This document shows, in pieces, positions 54,578 through 62,448 of a DNA stretch of 64,000 bases. Origin of the DNA: RGIG3102 sp964525015 (GTDB taxonomy: Bacteria; Bacillota; Clostridia; Oscillospirales; Ruminococcaceae); NCBI GenBank assembly GCA_964525015.1, contig CAZGFY010000001.1:105209-169208 (forward strand), given 5' to 3'. The notes beneath the pieces are model-generated. The model worked only from the letters and a program-made list of their open reading frames with translations, ran no database searches and was not told the DNA's origin. A program made the translations under genes and the position numbers. Every line of letters starts with the position of its first letter. Within the stretch, counting starts at the first letter, position 1.

Positions 54578-55078
54578 ATGAAAATAGTTAACATAGTTTT
54601 ATTTCAGCCACAAATCCCGCAAAACACAGGTAATATAGCACGAACTTGTGCTGCTACTGGAGCAAGGCTTCATTTAGTAAAACCCTTAGGATTTGTTATT
54701 GATGATAAACAGCTTAAAAGAGCTGGACTCGATTACTGGGATAAGCTTGATATTACATATTATGAAAGTACCGAAGATTTTTTTAATAAAAACAAAGATG
54801 GACAATTCTTTTTTTACACAACTAAGGCTGTTAATAGATACGACGAAGTTGAATACAAAGACAATTGCTTTTTAATTTTCGGACGCGAAGATAAAGGAAT
54901 AAATGAAGATATTTTAAAAGATTATAAAGAAAATTGTGTTAGAATTCCTATGCTTAATATGATAAGAAGTTTAAATTTATCAAACACTGTGGCAATCGCA
55001 GTTTATGAAACTTTAAGACATTGGAATTTTGAAAGTCTTGAAGCTACTGGAAATCTAACTCAATTTACTTGGGAATAA
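54578..55078 (+). CDS. trmL: tRNA (cytidine/uridine-34 2'-O)-methyltransferase TrmL
   Basis: A SPOUT methyltransferase of 166 residues that methylates the wobble ribose of tRNA-Leu isoacceptors. Motifs are NIVLFQPQIPQNTGNIARTC at the N-terminus, the LVKPLGF segment, FGREDKGI and the trefoil-knot RIPMLNMIRSLNLSNTVAI. The length is exact for the family. It lies 20 nt after the ECF gene and is the third gene of the operon. Confidence 0.95.
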   Translation: MKIVNIVLFQPQIPQNTGNIARTCAATGARLHLVKPLGFVIDDKQLKRAGLDYWDKLDITYYESTEDFFNKNKDGQFFFYTTKAVNRYDEVEYKDNCFLIFGREDKGINEDILKDYKENCVRIPMLNMIRSLNLSNTVAIAVYETLRHWNFESLEATGNLTQFTWE

Positions 55079-55083
55079 ATAGC

Positions 55084-55372
55084 TTGATTTTTATATTTTA
55101 GTGTGGTATACTGTATATCGTTCACTTTTTTGAACACCGTTACATAAATATTTTGCAAAAAAGATTTGCAAAATTACCTAATTAGGTTGTAAAACATCTC
55201 AAAGAGCCTTTAAAGCTTTTCTCTTTGAGTATCCAAAGCTTTTTTAATCACTTAATATATTATTTTAATATTTATGTGGTCAGAAAAGATTTTTCTGACC
55301 ACATTTTTTATTTTATATTTAAAAAGTATTAAACTGGCAAATATCATTTAAAGAAAAGGAATAATCACAATT
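55084..55372 (+). promoter_or_regulatory. Promoter and structured leader of queT with attenuator
   Basis: A strong promoter, TTGATT (55084-55089), 17-nt spacer, TATACT (55107-55112), gives a leader of about 250 nt. It contains a small hairpin GTTCA/TGAAC (55120-55135), ATTTTGCAAA/TTTGCAAAAT (55150-55174), the palindrome ACCTAATTAGGT (55176-55187) and CTCAAAGAG/CTCTTTGAG (55198-55229). It ends in a strong intrinsic terminator stem TGTGGTCAGAAAA/TTTTCTGACCACA with a T run (55275-55309). A terminator placed before the gene suggests attenuation by a ligand-binding leader, possibly preQ1-responsive given queT. I could not match it to a known preQ1 class. Confidence 0.6.
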
Positions 55373-55894
55373 ATGAAATCAAATCAATTAATAAGGCAAG
55401 CTTTAATTGCCGCTATTTACACAGCTTTAAGCCTTGGTCTTGCTCCATTATCTTTTGGGTCTGTTCAATTTAGAATAAGCGAAGCGCTAACTCTTTTGCC
55501 AGTTTTTCACCCTAGCTATATTATCGGCGTTACACTTGGCTGTTTTATAACTAATTTACTTGGATTTTTTATGGGAGCAAATATTTTAGGCTCACTTGAT
55601 ATAGTTTTTGGCACTAGTGCAACTTTAATTGCTGCTATCTTAACTTATTATTTAAGAAACATCAAATTTAAAAATCTTCCAGTTGTATCAGCTATTCCAC
55701 CAATCTTAGTTAATGCTATTGTTATCGGTGCAGAGCTCACATTTTTAATTGCAGGTGGATTTAACATTTCAGTATTCGGTCTTCAAGCTCTTTTAGTTGG
55801 GCTTGGCCAATTAGGTAGCTGTTTAATTTTAGGATTAATATTAGTTAATCTAATTGAAAAAAACAAAAAATTAAAAGAAATTATATTAAATTAA
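55373..55894 (+). CDS. queT: QueT family transporter (queuosine precursor ECF S component)
   Basis: A 173-residue QueT (COG4708) protein with five or six membrane segments. It starts QLIRQALIAAIYTALSLGLA and carries the family segment VQFRISEALTLLPVFHP. QueT is the S component predicted to import preQ0/preQ1 for queuosine synthesis, with ATPase and T subunits elsewhere. In many Firmicutes queT is behind a preQ1 riboswitch, which fits the structured leader here. It is a single gene with its own terminator. Confidence 0.9.
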   Translation: MKSNQLIRQALIAAIYTALSLGLAPLSFGSVQFRISEALTLLPVFHPSYIIGVTLGCFITNLLGFFMGANILGSLDIVFGTSATLIAAILTYYLRNIKFKNLPVVSAIPPILVNAIVIGAELTFLIAGGFNISVFGLQALLVGLGQLGSCLILGLILVNLIEKNKKLKEIILN

Positions 55895-55898
55895 ATGG

Positions 55899-55930
55899 AT
55901 ATGCAGGGCAAAAGCTCCCTGCATATTTTA
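55899..55930 (+). terminator. queT terminator
   Basis: ATATGCAGGG (55899-55908) and CCCTGCATAT (55917-55926) with an 8-nt loop, followed by TTTAAATTT. Confidence 0.8.
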
Positions 55931-55951
55931 AATTTATTCACACTTTTTTCA

Positions 55952-55980
55952 TTGACATTTATACCATACTTAATTATAAT
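55952..55980 (+). promoter_or_regulatory. Promoter of TauE/SafE gene
   Basis: Consensus TTGACA (55952-55957), 17-nt spacer, TATAAT (55975-55980). Confidence 0.9.
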
Positions 55981-56053
55981 ATGTCAGTATTAAAAATATA
56001 TTAATTAACATTTTACGTAACCAACAACAAACTAATTTAAAAAGGAAAATTAT

Positions 56054-56839
56054 ATGCAAACAATTATTATATGTATTATCGCAGGCATGGGCGCTGGCCT
56101 TGGAACTGGTTTTGCTGGAATGAGTGCAGCCGTTGTTATCTCTCCTATGCTTATCACATTTTTAGGAATGAACCCTTTTGAAGCTATCGGAATCGCTTTA
56201 GCATCTGATGTTTTAGCAAGTGCTGTTTCGGCTTACACCTATGGAAAAAATAAAAATATCGATTTAAAAAACAGCAAAACTTTATTTATAAGTGTGTTGG
56301 TATTCACTGGAATAGGAGCCATTGCAGCTCATCAAGTTCCAACTCAAACAATGGGAAATTTAAGTGTTTTTGGCTCATTATTTATGGGCATAAACTTTTT
56401 TATGAAATCATTTAAAGATGATAACCAAAAAGAGCCAAGAGAATTTAAAGGGTCTTTAAAAATTATTATGCCTATAATTTGTGGTGCTATTATCGGATTT
56501 ATCTGCGGATTTATCGGCGCAGGTGGTGGAATTATGATGTTAGTACTTTTAACCACTGTTTTAGGGTATGAACTTAAAACAGCTGTTGGAACAAGTGTTT
56601 TTATAATGACTTTCACAGCACTTTTTGGCGCAACATCTCATTTTACACTGCAAAGGGTTATACCTGAGCCTACTGTTTTCTTTGTGTGCGTTATATCAAC
56701 TCTTATCTTTGCTTTATTAGGTGCAAGATTTGCAAATAAATCACATCCTAAAGTTTTAAATAGAGCAACAGGACTTGTTTTATCCACTCTTGGAATTTTT
56801 ATGATAGCAACTACTTATCTTCCATTTTTCAACTTATAA
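56054..56839 (+). CDS. TauE/SafE family permease
   Basis: 261 residues with about eight membrane segments in two repeats. The glycine-rich GMGAGLGTGFAGMSAAVVISP at the start and GFIGAGGGIMMLVLLTTVLGYE in the second half are the family signatures. It may export or import sulfite, sulfoacetate or a related organosulfur anion; members are diverse. It has its own promoter. The next gene, an FMN-flavoprotein, has a separate promoter, so a link is only positional. Confidence 0.85.
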   Translation: MQTIIICIIAGMGAGLGTGFAGMSAAVVISPMLITFLGMNPFEAIGIALASDVLASAVSAYTYGKNKNIDLKNSKTLFISVLVFTGIGAIAAHQVPTQTMGNLSVFGSLFMGINFFMKSFKDDNQKEPREFKGSLKIIMPIICGAIIGFICGFIGAGGGIMMLVLLTTVLGYELKTAVGTSVFIMTFTALFGATSHFTLQRVIPEPTVFFVCVISTLIFALLGARFANKSHPKVLNRATGLVLSTLGIFMIATTYLPFFNL

Positions 56840-56862
56840 TAATAAAACTAACATCATTTTTA

Positions 56863-56892
56863 TTGTAATTTAGCCATCTTAAGTGCTATAAT
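56863..56892 (+). promoter_or_regulatory. Promoter of flavoprotein gene
   Basis: TTGTAA (56863-56868), 18-nt spacer, extended -10 TGCTATAAT (TATAAT 56887-56892). A GAAAGGA ribosome site precedes the ATG. Confidence 0.7.
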
Positions 56893-56943
56893 AGAAGTAT
56901 GCGAATATAATACATATATTAAATTTGAAAGGAATATTATATT

Positions 56944-57573
56944 ATGAAAGTTTTAGCTATTAATGGTAGTGCTAGAAAAGATGGCAACACCTATAAATCA
57001 TTAGAAATTATTTCTAATAAATTAAAATCTCAAGGAATTGAAACAGAGATAATTCAAGTTGGAGCTATGAGAATGCAAGGCTGTATTGCCTGTGGTGCTT
57101 GTAGCAAACTAAAAAACGAAACCTGTCCTGCATATAAAGACGAGCTTGGTGAGATAGTTCAAAAAGCTAAAAATGCTGATGGAATTCTTCTAGGTTCACC
57201 AGTTTACTATGCTGGAATGGCTGGAGGAATGAAAAGCTTTTTAGATAGATTTTTCATGGTTTGCGGAACAAATGGCAGTCTACTGCGTCATAAAGTTGGT
57301 GCTTCAATAGCTGCTGTTAGAAGAAGTGGTGGTATTCAAACTGTTGATGAATTAAATAAATATCTTCAATATTCTGAAATGTTTATGCCAACTTCAAACT
57401 ACTGGACTGTTGTACACGGTGAACAAAAAGGCGAAATTTTAAGCGATGCTGAAGGTGTTCAAATTTTAGAAGTTCTAGGCGAAAACATGGCATTTCTTTT
57501 AAAAGTTTTAAATAAAACAGAAATCAAAAAACCAGAAAAGCCTACTAAAACTTGGACTAATTTTGTTAGATAA
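56944..57573 (+). CDS. Iron-sulfur flavoprotein-like NAD(P)H-dependent FMN reductase
   Basis: A 209-residue flavodoxin-fold protein. FMN-phosphate binding: NGSARKDGNTYKSLE at residues 7-21. A cysteine cluster C-x2-C-x2-C-x7-C (CIACGACSKLKNETC, about 47-61) matches the compact motif of iron-sulfur flavoproteins such as Isf of methanogens and clostridia. GSPVYYAGMAGGMKSFLDR is the conserved substrate loop. It may move electrons between ferredoxin or NADH and a disulfide or quinone. It has a single promoter and a bidirectional terminator. Confidence 0.88.
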   Translation: MKVLAINGSARKDGNTYKSLEIISNKLKSQGIETEIIQVGAMRMQGCIACGACSKLKNETCPAYKDELGEIVQKAKNADGILLGSPVYYAGMAGGMKSFLDRFFMVCGTNGSLLRHKVGASIAAVRRSGGIQTVDELNKYLQYSEMFMPTSNYWTVVHGEQKGEILSDAEGVQILEVLGENMAFLLKVLNKTEIKKPEKPTKTWTNFVR

Positions 57574-57577
57574 AAAT

Positions 57578-57616
57578 AAAAATCAACTCTTTTATTTAAG
57601 AGTTGATTTTTATTTT
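57578..57616. terminator. Bidirectional terminator
   Basis: AAAAATCAACTCTT (57578-57591) and AAGAGTTGATTTTT (57598-57611) with flanking A/T runs, between convergent flavoprotein and P-type ATPase genes. Confidence 0.92.
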
Positions 57617-59540
57617 ATATGAATTTTTTATTATATAATCTTCCAGCATTAATCACTACAAATATCGAGCCAACATTATGTACTAATGCACCTGTTGTTG
57701 GATTTAAAAATCCCATTGTTGATAAATAAATTGCAACTGCATTTATAACTAGTGATAAAATAATATTAAACTTAATAGATTTAACCATTCCATCTGAAAG
57801 TTTTTTAATATATCCAATTTTTGATATATCATCACCCATTATAGCAATATCAGCAGCTTCAATAGCAATATCACTGCCAACTGTTCCCATTGCTATGCCA
57901 ACAGATGCTATTTTTAAAGCAGGCGCATCGTTTACCCCGTCGCCAACCATACAAATATGCTTTTCTTCTTCCACTAGTTTTTGAATTTCATAAACCTTTT
58001 CTTCTGGAAGAAGTGATGCACGAATATTAGATATTCCAACCTTTTCTCCAACATAGTTTGCAGTTTTTTCATTGTCCCCTGTTAGCAGTATTGTTTTATC
58101 TATTCCAGCTTGGTTTAAGCTTAAAACAGCTGTTTTTGAATTCTCTTTTATAACATCTGATAAAGAAAGTATGCCAATTACATTAGTTTCATCTGCAACA
58201 ATTATAACGCCTTTTCCTTCTTCTCGCAGTTTATTTAAAACATCTAACACTTCCCCTTCAATTACTGCACTAAAATTTAAAGAGATTAGTTTTTCATTGC
58301 CACACATAATTTTTTTATCTTCAATTTTTGCCACAACCCCTTTGCCAACACTCATAATAAATTCTTTTGGGTCTTGGATTTGTATACCACTATCTTTTGC
58401 TGATTTTACAATAGCCTTACCTAAAGGGTGTTCTGATTTACTTTCAACTGACGCTGATAGAAATAATAGCTCTTCTTTACTAATTCCAAAAGGGATAATA
58501 TCTGATACAACTAATGAGCCCTTTGTTAAAGTTCCTGTTTTATCAAAGGCGACTGTTTTAATTTTGCCCATTCTTTCAAGTGCTTCACCTGATTTTATTA
58601 GTATTCCGTATTTTGTTGCCTGACCAATAGCAGCCATAACCGATGTTGGGGTTGCAAGCACTAATGCACACGGACAAAAAACAACTAAAATCGTTACTGC
58701 TCTATTCAATGCATCTGTGTGCCCAATCCCTGAAGCTGTTAAAAAATACACTAAAACTGCTGTTAATAAAGCAACTGGCACTAGGTATCTTGACCATTTA
58801 TCTGCCATTATTTCCATTGGTGCTTTTTTATTATCAGCTTCTTGAACAAGCTTCACCATTTTTTGAAGTGAAGAATTTTCAAAAGATTTATTAATTTTAA
58901 TATCCACAATACCAAACATGTTTATAGTCCCAGAGTAAACTTCATCACCTTCTATTTTATCAACTGGAAGAGATTCGCCCGTCATTATAGATTGGTCAAC
59001 ACTTGTTTCACCACTTACTATAACTCCATCGCCTGCAAAACTTTCCCCTGCTAAAACTCTTATTACATCCCCTTTTTGTAAATCTTCAGCCTTAACCATT
59101 TCTTCTAGAATTTGATTATTTTCTAAAACGGTTATCTTTCTTCCCGTTGTTGGCACTAGATTAATTAAATCATATATCTCTTTTTTTGTTTTTTCAACTG
59201 TTCTTTCTTCAAGATACGCCCCTATTGCCATAATAAAAGCAACTTCCCCTGCTGCAAATATATCTCCGATATACATAGCAGCAATCATAGCAATAGAAAT
59301 TAATAATGGCGAAGATATCCAGCCAACTATTATCCTTTTAGTTGCTGTAACTAAAAGTGGAATTCCTGATAGAATTATAGAGATAAACGCAAAGTTTACC
59401 ATTAATTCATTTGTGTTTCCATTATTAAAAAACGGAACTATGTATTCACCTACAAGACTTATAAGAATACAAATTCCTGAAACCCACAAAGATTTTACAG
59501 CCGTTAGCGAATTTTCAATATCATTTATTATTTTTTTCAT
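57615..59540 (-). CDS. Heavy-metal P1B-type ATPase
   Basis: A 641-residue P-type metal transporter without an N-terminal HMA domain. Eight hydrophobic segments are visible. TM6 carries CPC (289-291) and the phosphorylation motif is DKTGTLTKG (D333). The SEHP loop and GDGVNDAPAL hinge are present. The last helix reads TGALVHNVGSIFVVINAGR, a His-Asn motif unlike the MxxSS of copper pumps or the D-x-G of zinc pumps. It recalls CtpC-like pumps linked to manganese, iron or zinc. Substrate open. It is divergent from a TetR regulator. Confidence 0.93.
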   Translation of the reverse strand: MKKIINDIENSLTAVKSLWVSGICILISLVGEYIVPFFNNGNTNELMVNFAFISIILSGIPLLVTATKRIIVGWISSPLLISIAMIAAMYIGDIFAAGEVAFIMAIGAYLEERTVEKTKKEIYDLINLVPTTGRKITVLENNQILEEMVKAEDLQKGDVIRVLAGESFAGDGVIVSGETSVDQSIMTGESLPVDKIEGDEVYSGTINMFGIVDIKINKSFENSSLQKMVKLVQEADNKKAPMEIMADKWSRYLVPVALLTAVLVYFLTASGIGHTDALNRAVTILVVFCPCALVLATPTSVMAAIGQATKYGILIKSGEALERMGKIKTVAFDKTGTLTKGSLVVSDIIPFGISKEELLFLSASVESKSEHPLGKAIVKSAKDSGIQIQDPKEFIMSVGKGVVAKIEDKKIMCGNEKLISLNFSAVIEGEVLDVLNKLREEGKGVIIVADETNVIGILSLSDVIKENSKTAVLSLNQAGIDKTILLTGDNEKTANYVGEKVGISNIRASLLPEEKVYEIQKLVEEEKHICMVGDGVNDAPALKIASVGIAMGTVGSDIAIEAADIAIMGDDISKIGYIKKLSDGMVKSIKFNIILSLVINAVAIYLSTMGFLNPTTGALVHNVGSIFVVINAGRLYNKKFI

Positions 59541-59600
59541 TTAATTTCTTCCTTCTCTCTTGACATACTATTTTAAAAATGATAACATCAAAGCATTACG

Positions 59601-59613
59601 AAACATTTTGTTT
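59601..59613. promoter_or_regulatory. Candidate TetR operator, site 1
   Basis: AAACATTTTGTTT, a dyad AAACA-TTT-TGTTT lying upstream of the P-type ATPase start. A near copy lies at 59679-59695 upstream of tetR. Confidence 0.6.
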
Positions 59614-59678
59614 GATATCTTTATATTAAACTTTATCTTTTATTTAATCAATAATCAAATACTACGTATTATATTTTA

Positions 59679-59695
59679 TTGAACATTTTGTTTAA
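59679..59695. promoter_or_regulatory. Candidate TetR operator, site 2
   Basis: TTGAACATTTTGTTTAA, a 7+3+7 dyad with one mismatch. It overlaps the likely -35 (TTGAAC) of the tetR gene, with TACTAA as -10 at 59701-59706. Confidence 0.65.
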
Positions 59696-59723
59696 TATTG
59701 TACTAAATCAAGGAGAGTAAACA

Positions 59724-60275
59724 ATGGATAGACGACAAATAAAAACACGAAAAAGCATAATTAAAGCCTTTGATGAACTGCTTATTAAATCAAATTATAA
59801 TAGCATAACCATACAGCAGATAATAGATAAGGCAAATATAGGACGGAGTACATTTTATTCGCATTTTGAAACAAAGGATGCCCTTTTAATTTCTATATGC
59901 ACTGAAATTTTTGAGCATATTTTCAATTCAAAACTTCCAGAAGAAATCGAAAATTCATCAAATGATTTAAAAACTAATTTAACACTTCAATTATCGCATA
60001 TTTTATTTCACTTAAAAGATGATGGAATTGATATTAAAAACATATTAAAAAGCGAAAGCCAGCAGATATTTCTATCTCATTTTAGAATTCATATTGAAAA
60101 CTTATTTTCTAATTACATAAAAAAGGAACCAACGAAAATTCCAAAAGATTTTATGCTTAATTTCCTAGTTGAAAGCTTTATTTCAACAGCTTCTTGGTGG
60201 CTTATTTCAAATTCACAATATACTCCTAGTGAAATTTCAAGCTATTATATGGATATAGTAGATAATAATTTATAA
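59724..60275 (+). CDS. TetR family regulator
   Basis: A 183-residue TetR/AcrR regulator. The N-terminal helix-turn-helix spans about residues 6-55 (the segment reads ITIQQIIDKANIGRSTFYSH). The C-terminal ligand domain (TetR_C-type helices, with FLVESFISTASWWLIS) is of the DhaS/YezE-like sort without a known ligand. It is divergent from the metal ATPase. Two dyads in the intergenic region suggest that it represses the ATPase and itself. The inducer is not predictable. Confidence 0.88.
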   Translation: MDRRQIKTRKSIIKAFDELLIKSNYNSITIQQIIDKANIGRSTFYSHFETKDALLISICTEIFEHIFNSKLPEEIENSSNDLKTNLTLQLSHILFHLKDDGIDIKNILKSESQQIFLSHFRIHIENLFSNYIKKEPTKIPKDFMLNFLVESFISTASWWLISNSQYTPSEISSYYMDIVDNNL

Positions 60276-60279
60276 AATA

Positions 60280-60321
60280 AAAACAATCTGATAATTCAAT
60301 GAAATCATCAGATTGTTTTTT
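60280..60321. terminator. Bidirectional terminator
   Basis: AAAACAATCTGAT and ATCAGATTGTTTT with a 14-nt loop and TTTTTT after it, between convergent tetR and HAD genes. Confidence 0.9.
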
Positions 60322-60336
60322 AGGTATTAATATTAA

Positions 60337-60987
60337 TTAAATCAACTTTGAATAATCAAGTTCATCAAAATGCATAATATATTGATGAGAAACTTCTTTT
60401 AGCATTTCTTGATTTAGTTCTGTATCATCAATTCTTCCGATAACATAAAATCCGTTATCCCTTGCTGTTTTTGCACTGTATAAGGCATCTTCAAAAACCA
60501 TTACATCACTAGGATTTTCTGCTCCGAGTTTTTGCATACAGTGAAAAAAGATATCTTTTTCATCTTTTTCTTTTCCAAATTCTTTGCAATGAACTGTAAA
60601 CTCAAAATATTTTTCCATATCAAGATTTTTTAATAATGGCTCAATTAAAATTCTATCCGACGAAGTGCAAACGCACATCTTAACTCCATTTTCTAACAGT
60701 CTATCTAAAAGCTCTCTTGATGATGGCTTTAGCATTATATTATTTGCATATTGCTCGGTCATATACTGGTAAACCCAATCAGATATCTCCTTAACAGTTG
60801 TTGAAATATTATGCTTAATTTTTAATATTTTAACAATCTCTTCTCGCCACTTTGTTTTATGAACTGTTTTTATTTCTGCTATTTCATCATCTATATTAAG
60901 GCTTTTAATGTAACTATCCGTAACTCCACGCCAAACGCTCATTGAATCAATCAGTGTGCCGTCTAAATCAAAAATTGCATATTTCAT
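60337..60987 (-). CDS. HAD-superfamily phosphatase (beta-phosphoglucomutase-like)
   Basis: A 216-residue HAD family hydrolase. The catalytic motif DLDGTLIDS is at residues 7-15, motif II is CTSSDR, and motif IV is VFEDALYSAK. The cap is helical, as in the beta-phosphoglucomutase/phosphoglycolate phosphatase group. A specific substrate is not evident. It is 19 nt downstream of deoB and probably co-transcribed, so a sugar-phosphate substrate arising from nucleoside breakdown is plausible. Confidence 0.88.
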   Translation of the reverse strand: MKYAIFDLDGTLIDSMSVWRGVTDSYIKSLNIDDEIAEIKTVHKTKWREEIVKILKIKHNISTTVKEISDWVYQYMTEQYANNIMLKPSSRELLDRLLENGVKMCVCTSSDRILIEPLLKNLDMEKYFEFTVHCKEFGKEKDEKDIFFHCMQKLGAENPSDVMVFEDALYSAKTARDNGFYVIGRIDDTELNQEMLKEVSHQYIMHFDELDYSKLI

Positions 60988-61006
60988 ATATAATTACTAA
61001 TTCCTT

Positions 61007-62170
61007 TTATATAATTTCTTTTAATAAGCTTTCTCTATCAGCTTTAGCACTTACGCCTAAATATTCTGCTACTGTTGCGCCAATATGTGCAAAGCCTGTT
61101 AGCACACCTAAATCTTTAGATTTAATATTTTTACCATAAATTAATAATGGAACGCATTCTCTTGAATGGTCGGTTGATTCAGTGCCAGGGTCGCATCCGT
61201 GGTCGGCAGTGATAAATAAAATATCATCATCTCTTAGCACTTCTAATAATTCACCAAGTCTTTTATCAAAGGCTGTCATTGCGCCTGCATATCCATCAAT
61301 ATTATTTCTATGTCCATAAACCATATCAAAATCAACTAAGTTAACAAAGCATAGCCCATCAAAATCTTCTTTTGCAATTTCTATTGTTTTATCCATACCA
61401 TCTTCATTATTAGCTGTTTTAATTTGTTTTGTTATTCCATCGCCATCATAAATATCGTATATCTTGCCAACACCTATAACTTCTTTTCCTGCTTCTTTTA
61501 TATATTCTAAAACAGTTTTCTTAGGTGCTTTTAAAGAATAATCGTGACGATTTTTAGTTCTTGTAAATCCAGATTCTTTACTACCTACAAACGGCCTTGC
61601 AATAACTCTTCCAACTGCGTGCTCTCCTTTTAGCATATCTCTTGCAGTTTGGCAGTATTCATATAATTTTTCAATTGGCACTATCTCTTCATGTGCTGCA
61701 ACTTGAAAAACGCTATCAGCAGATGTGTAAAGAATTAAATCTCCTGTTTTCATATGCTCTTCGCCGTAATCTTCAAGCAGTTGTGTTCCAGAGTATGGTA
61801 AATTACAAATAACCTTTTTACCAGTTAATTTTTCATATTCATCAACAACCTCTTTTGGAAATCCATTTGGATAAGTTGGCAGTGGATTTTCACTTTCAAC
61901 ACCAGCTATCTCCCAGTGACCTATCGTTGTATCTTTTCCATTTGAAGCTTCAATCAGCCTTGCAAAGCTTGCTGTTGGGTTTGTTTCTTTTTCCCCCTCA
62001 ACCTTATCAATATTAAATAACCCCATCTTTTTAAGATTTTCGGTGTTGAATTCTTTACTTTTTGAAATTGAAAGCAAAGTGTTGCTTCCTGCGTCATTAA
62101 ATTTTTCAGCATCAGGTGCATGCCCTATTCCCATGCTATCCAATACTATTATAAATGCTCTTTTTGACAT
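61007..62170 (-). CDS. deoB: Phosphopentomutase
   Basis: DeoB, an alkaline-phosphatase-fold mutase of 387 residues that interconverts (deoxy)ribose-1-phosphate and -5-phosphate in nucleoside salvage. The metal site is seen in VLDSMGIGHAPDAEKFNDAG (about 10-29). The catalytic Thr is in KDTTIGHWEIAG and the C-terminal ligands are in TADHGCDPGTESTDHSRE. No deoC, nucleoside phosphorylase or transporter gene is adjacent. It leads a two-gene unit with the HAD phosphatase. Confidence 0.97.
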   Translation of the reverse strand: MSKRAFIIVLDSMGIGHAPDAEKFNDAGSNTLLSISKSKEFNTENLKKMGLFNIDKVEGEKETNPTASFARLIEASNGKDTTIGHWEIAGVESENPLPTYPNGFPKEVVDEYEKLTGKKVICNLPYSGTQLLEDYGEEHMKTGDLILYTSADSVFQVAAHEEIVPIEKLYEYCQTARDMLKGEHAVGRVIARPFVGSKESGFTRTKNRHDYSLKAPKKTVLEYIKEAGKEVIGVGKIYDIYDGDGITKQIKTANNEDGMDKTIEIAKEDFDGLCFVNLVDFDMVYGHRNNIDGYAGAMTAFDKRLGELLEVLRDDDILFITADHGCDPGTESTDHSRECVPLLIYGKNIKSKDLGVLTGFAHIGATVAEYLGVSAKADRESLLKEII

Positions 62171-62245
62171 AATTTATATTCCTTTCATAATAGAAGATTT
62201 TTAATTTGTATCAATTTCTTCCATTTTTAATTAAACTACCTTTAT

Positions 62246-62274
62246 ATTATACCCTAAAACTACTAATTTGTTAA
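62246..62274 (-). promoter_or_regulatory. deoB promoter
   Basis: On the minus strand, TTAACA (62274-62269), 17-nt spacer ending in GGG, TATAAT (62251-62246). Confidence 0.85.
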
Positions 62275-62345
62275 GAGAAAATCAGATTAAATACTAAAAT
62301 TTAATAAAAATTACATATTTTTTACCATTATACAACTATTTTCTA

Positions 62346-62374
62346 TTGTATAAATTTAAATTTAGTAGTATAAT
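62346..62374 (+). promoter_or_regulatory. pyk promoter
   Basis: TTGTAT (62346-62351), 17-nt spacer, TATAAT (62369-62374). The leader to the chosen start is about 65 nt. Confidence 0.85.
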
Positions 62375-62448
62375 CTAATTTAGAGATAATTAAATTCTTA
62401 ACAAACAATTTAATTTTTTTATTTTAAATATATATTATGGAGGATTTT

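Noticed and set aside
55120..55372. A definite preQ1-I riboswitch
   Set aside because: The short hairpin plus A-rich tail pattern of preQ1-I is not matched. Only the gene context supports preQ1, so no class is named.
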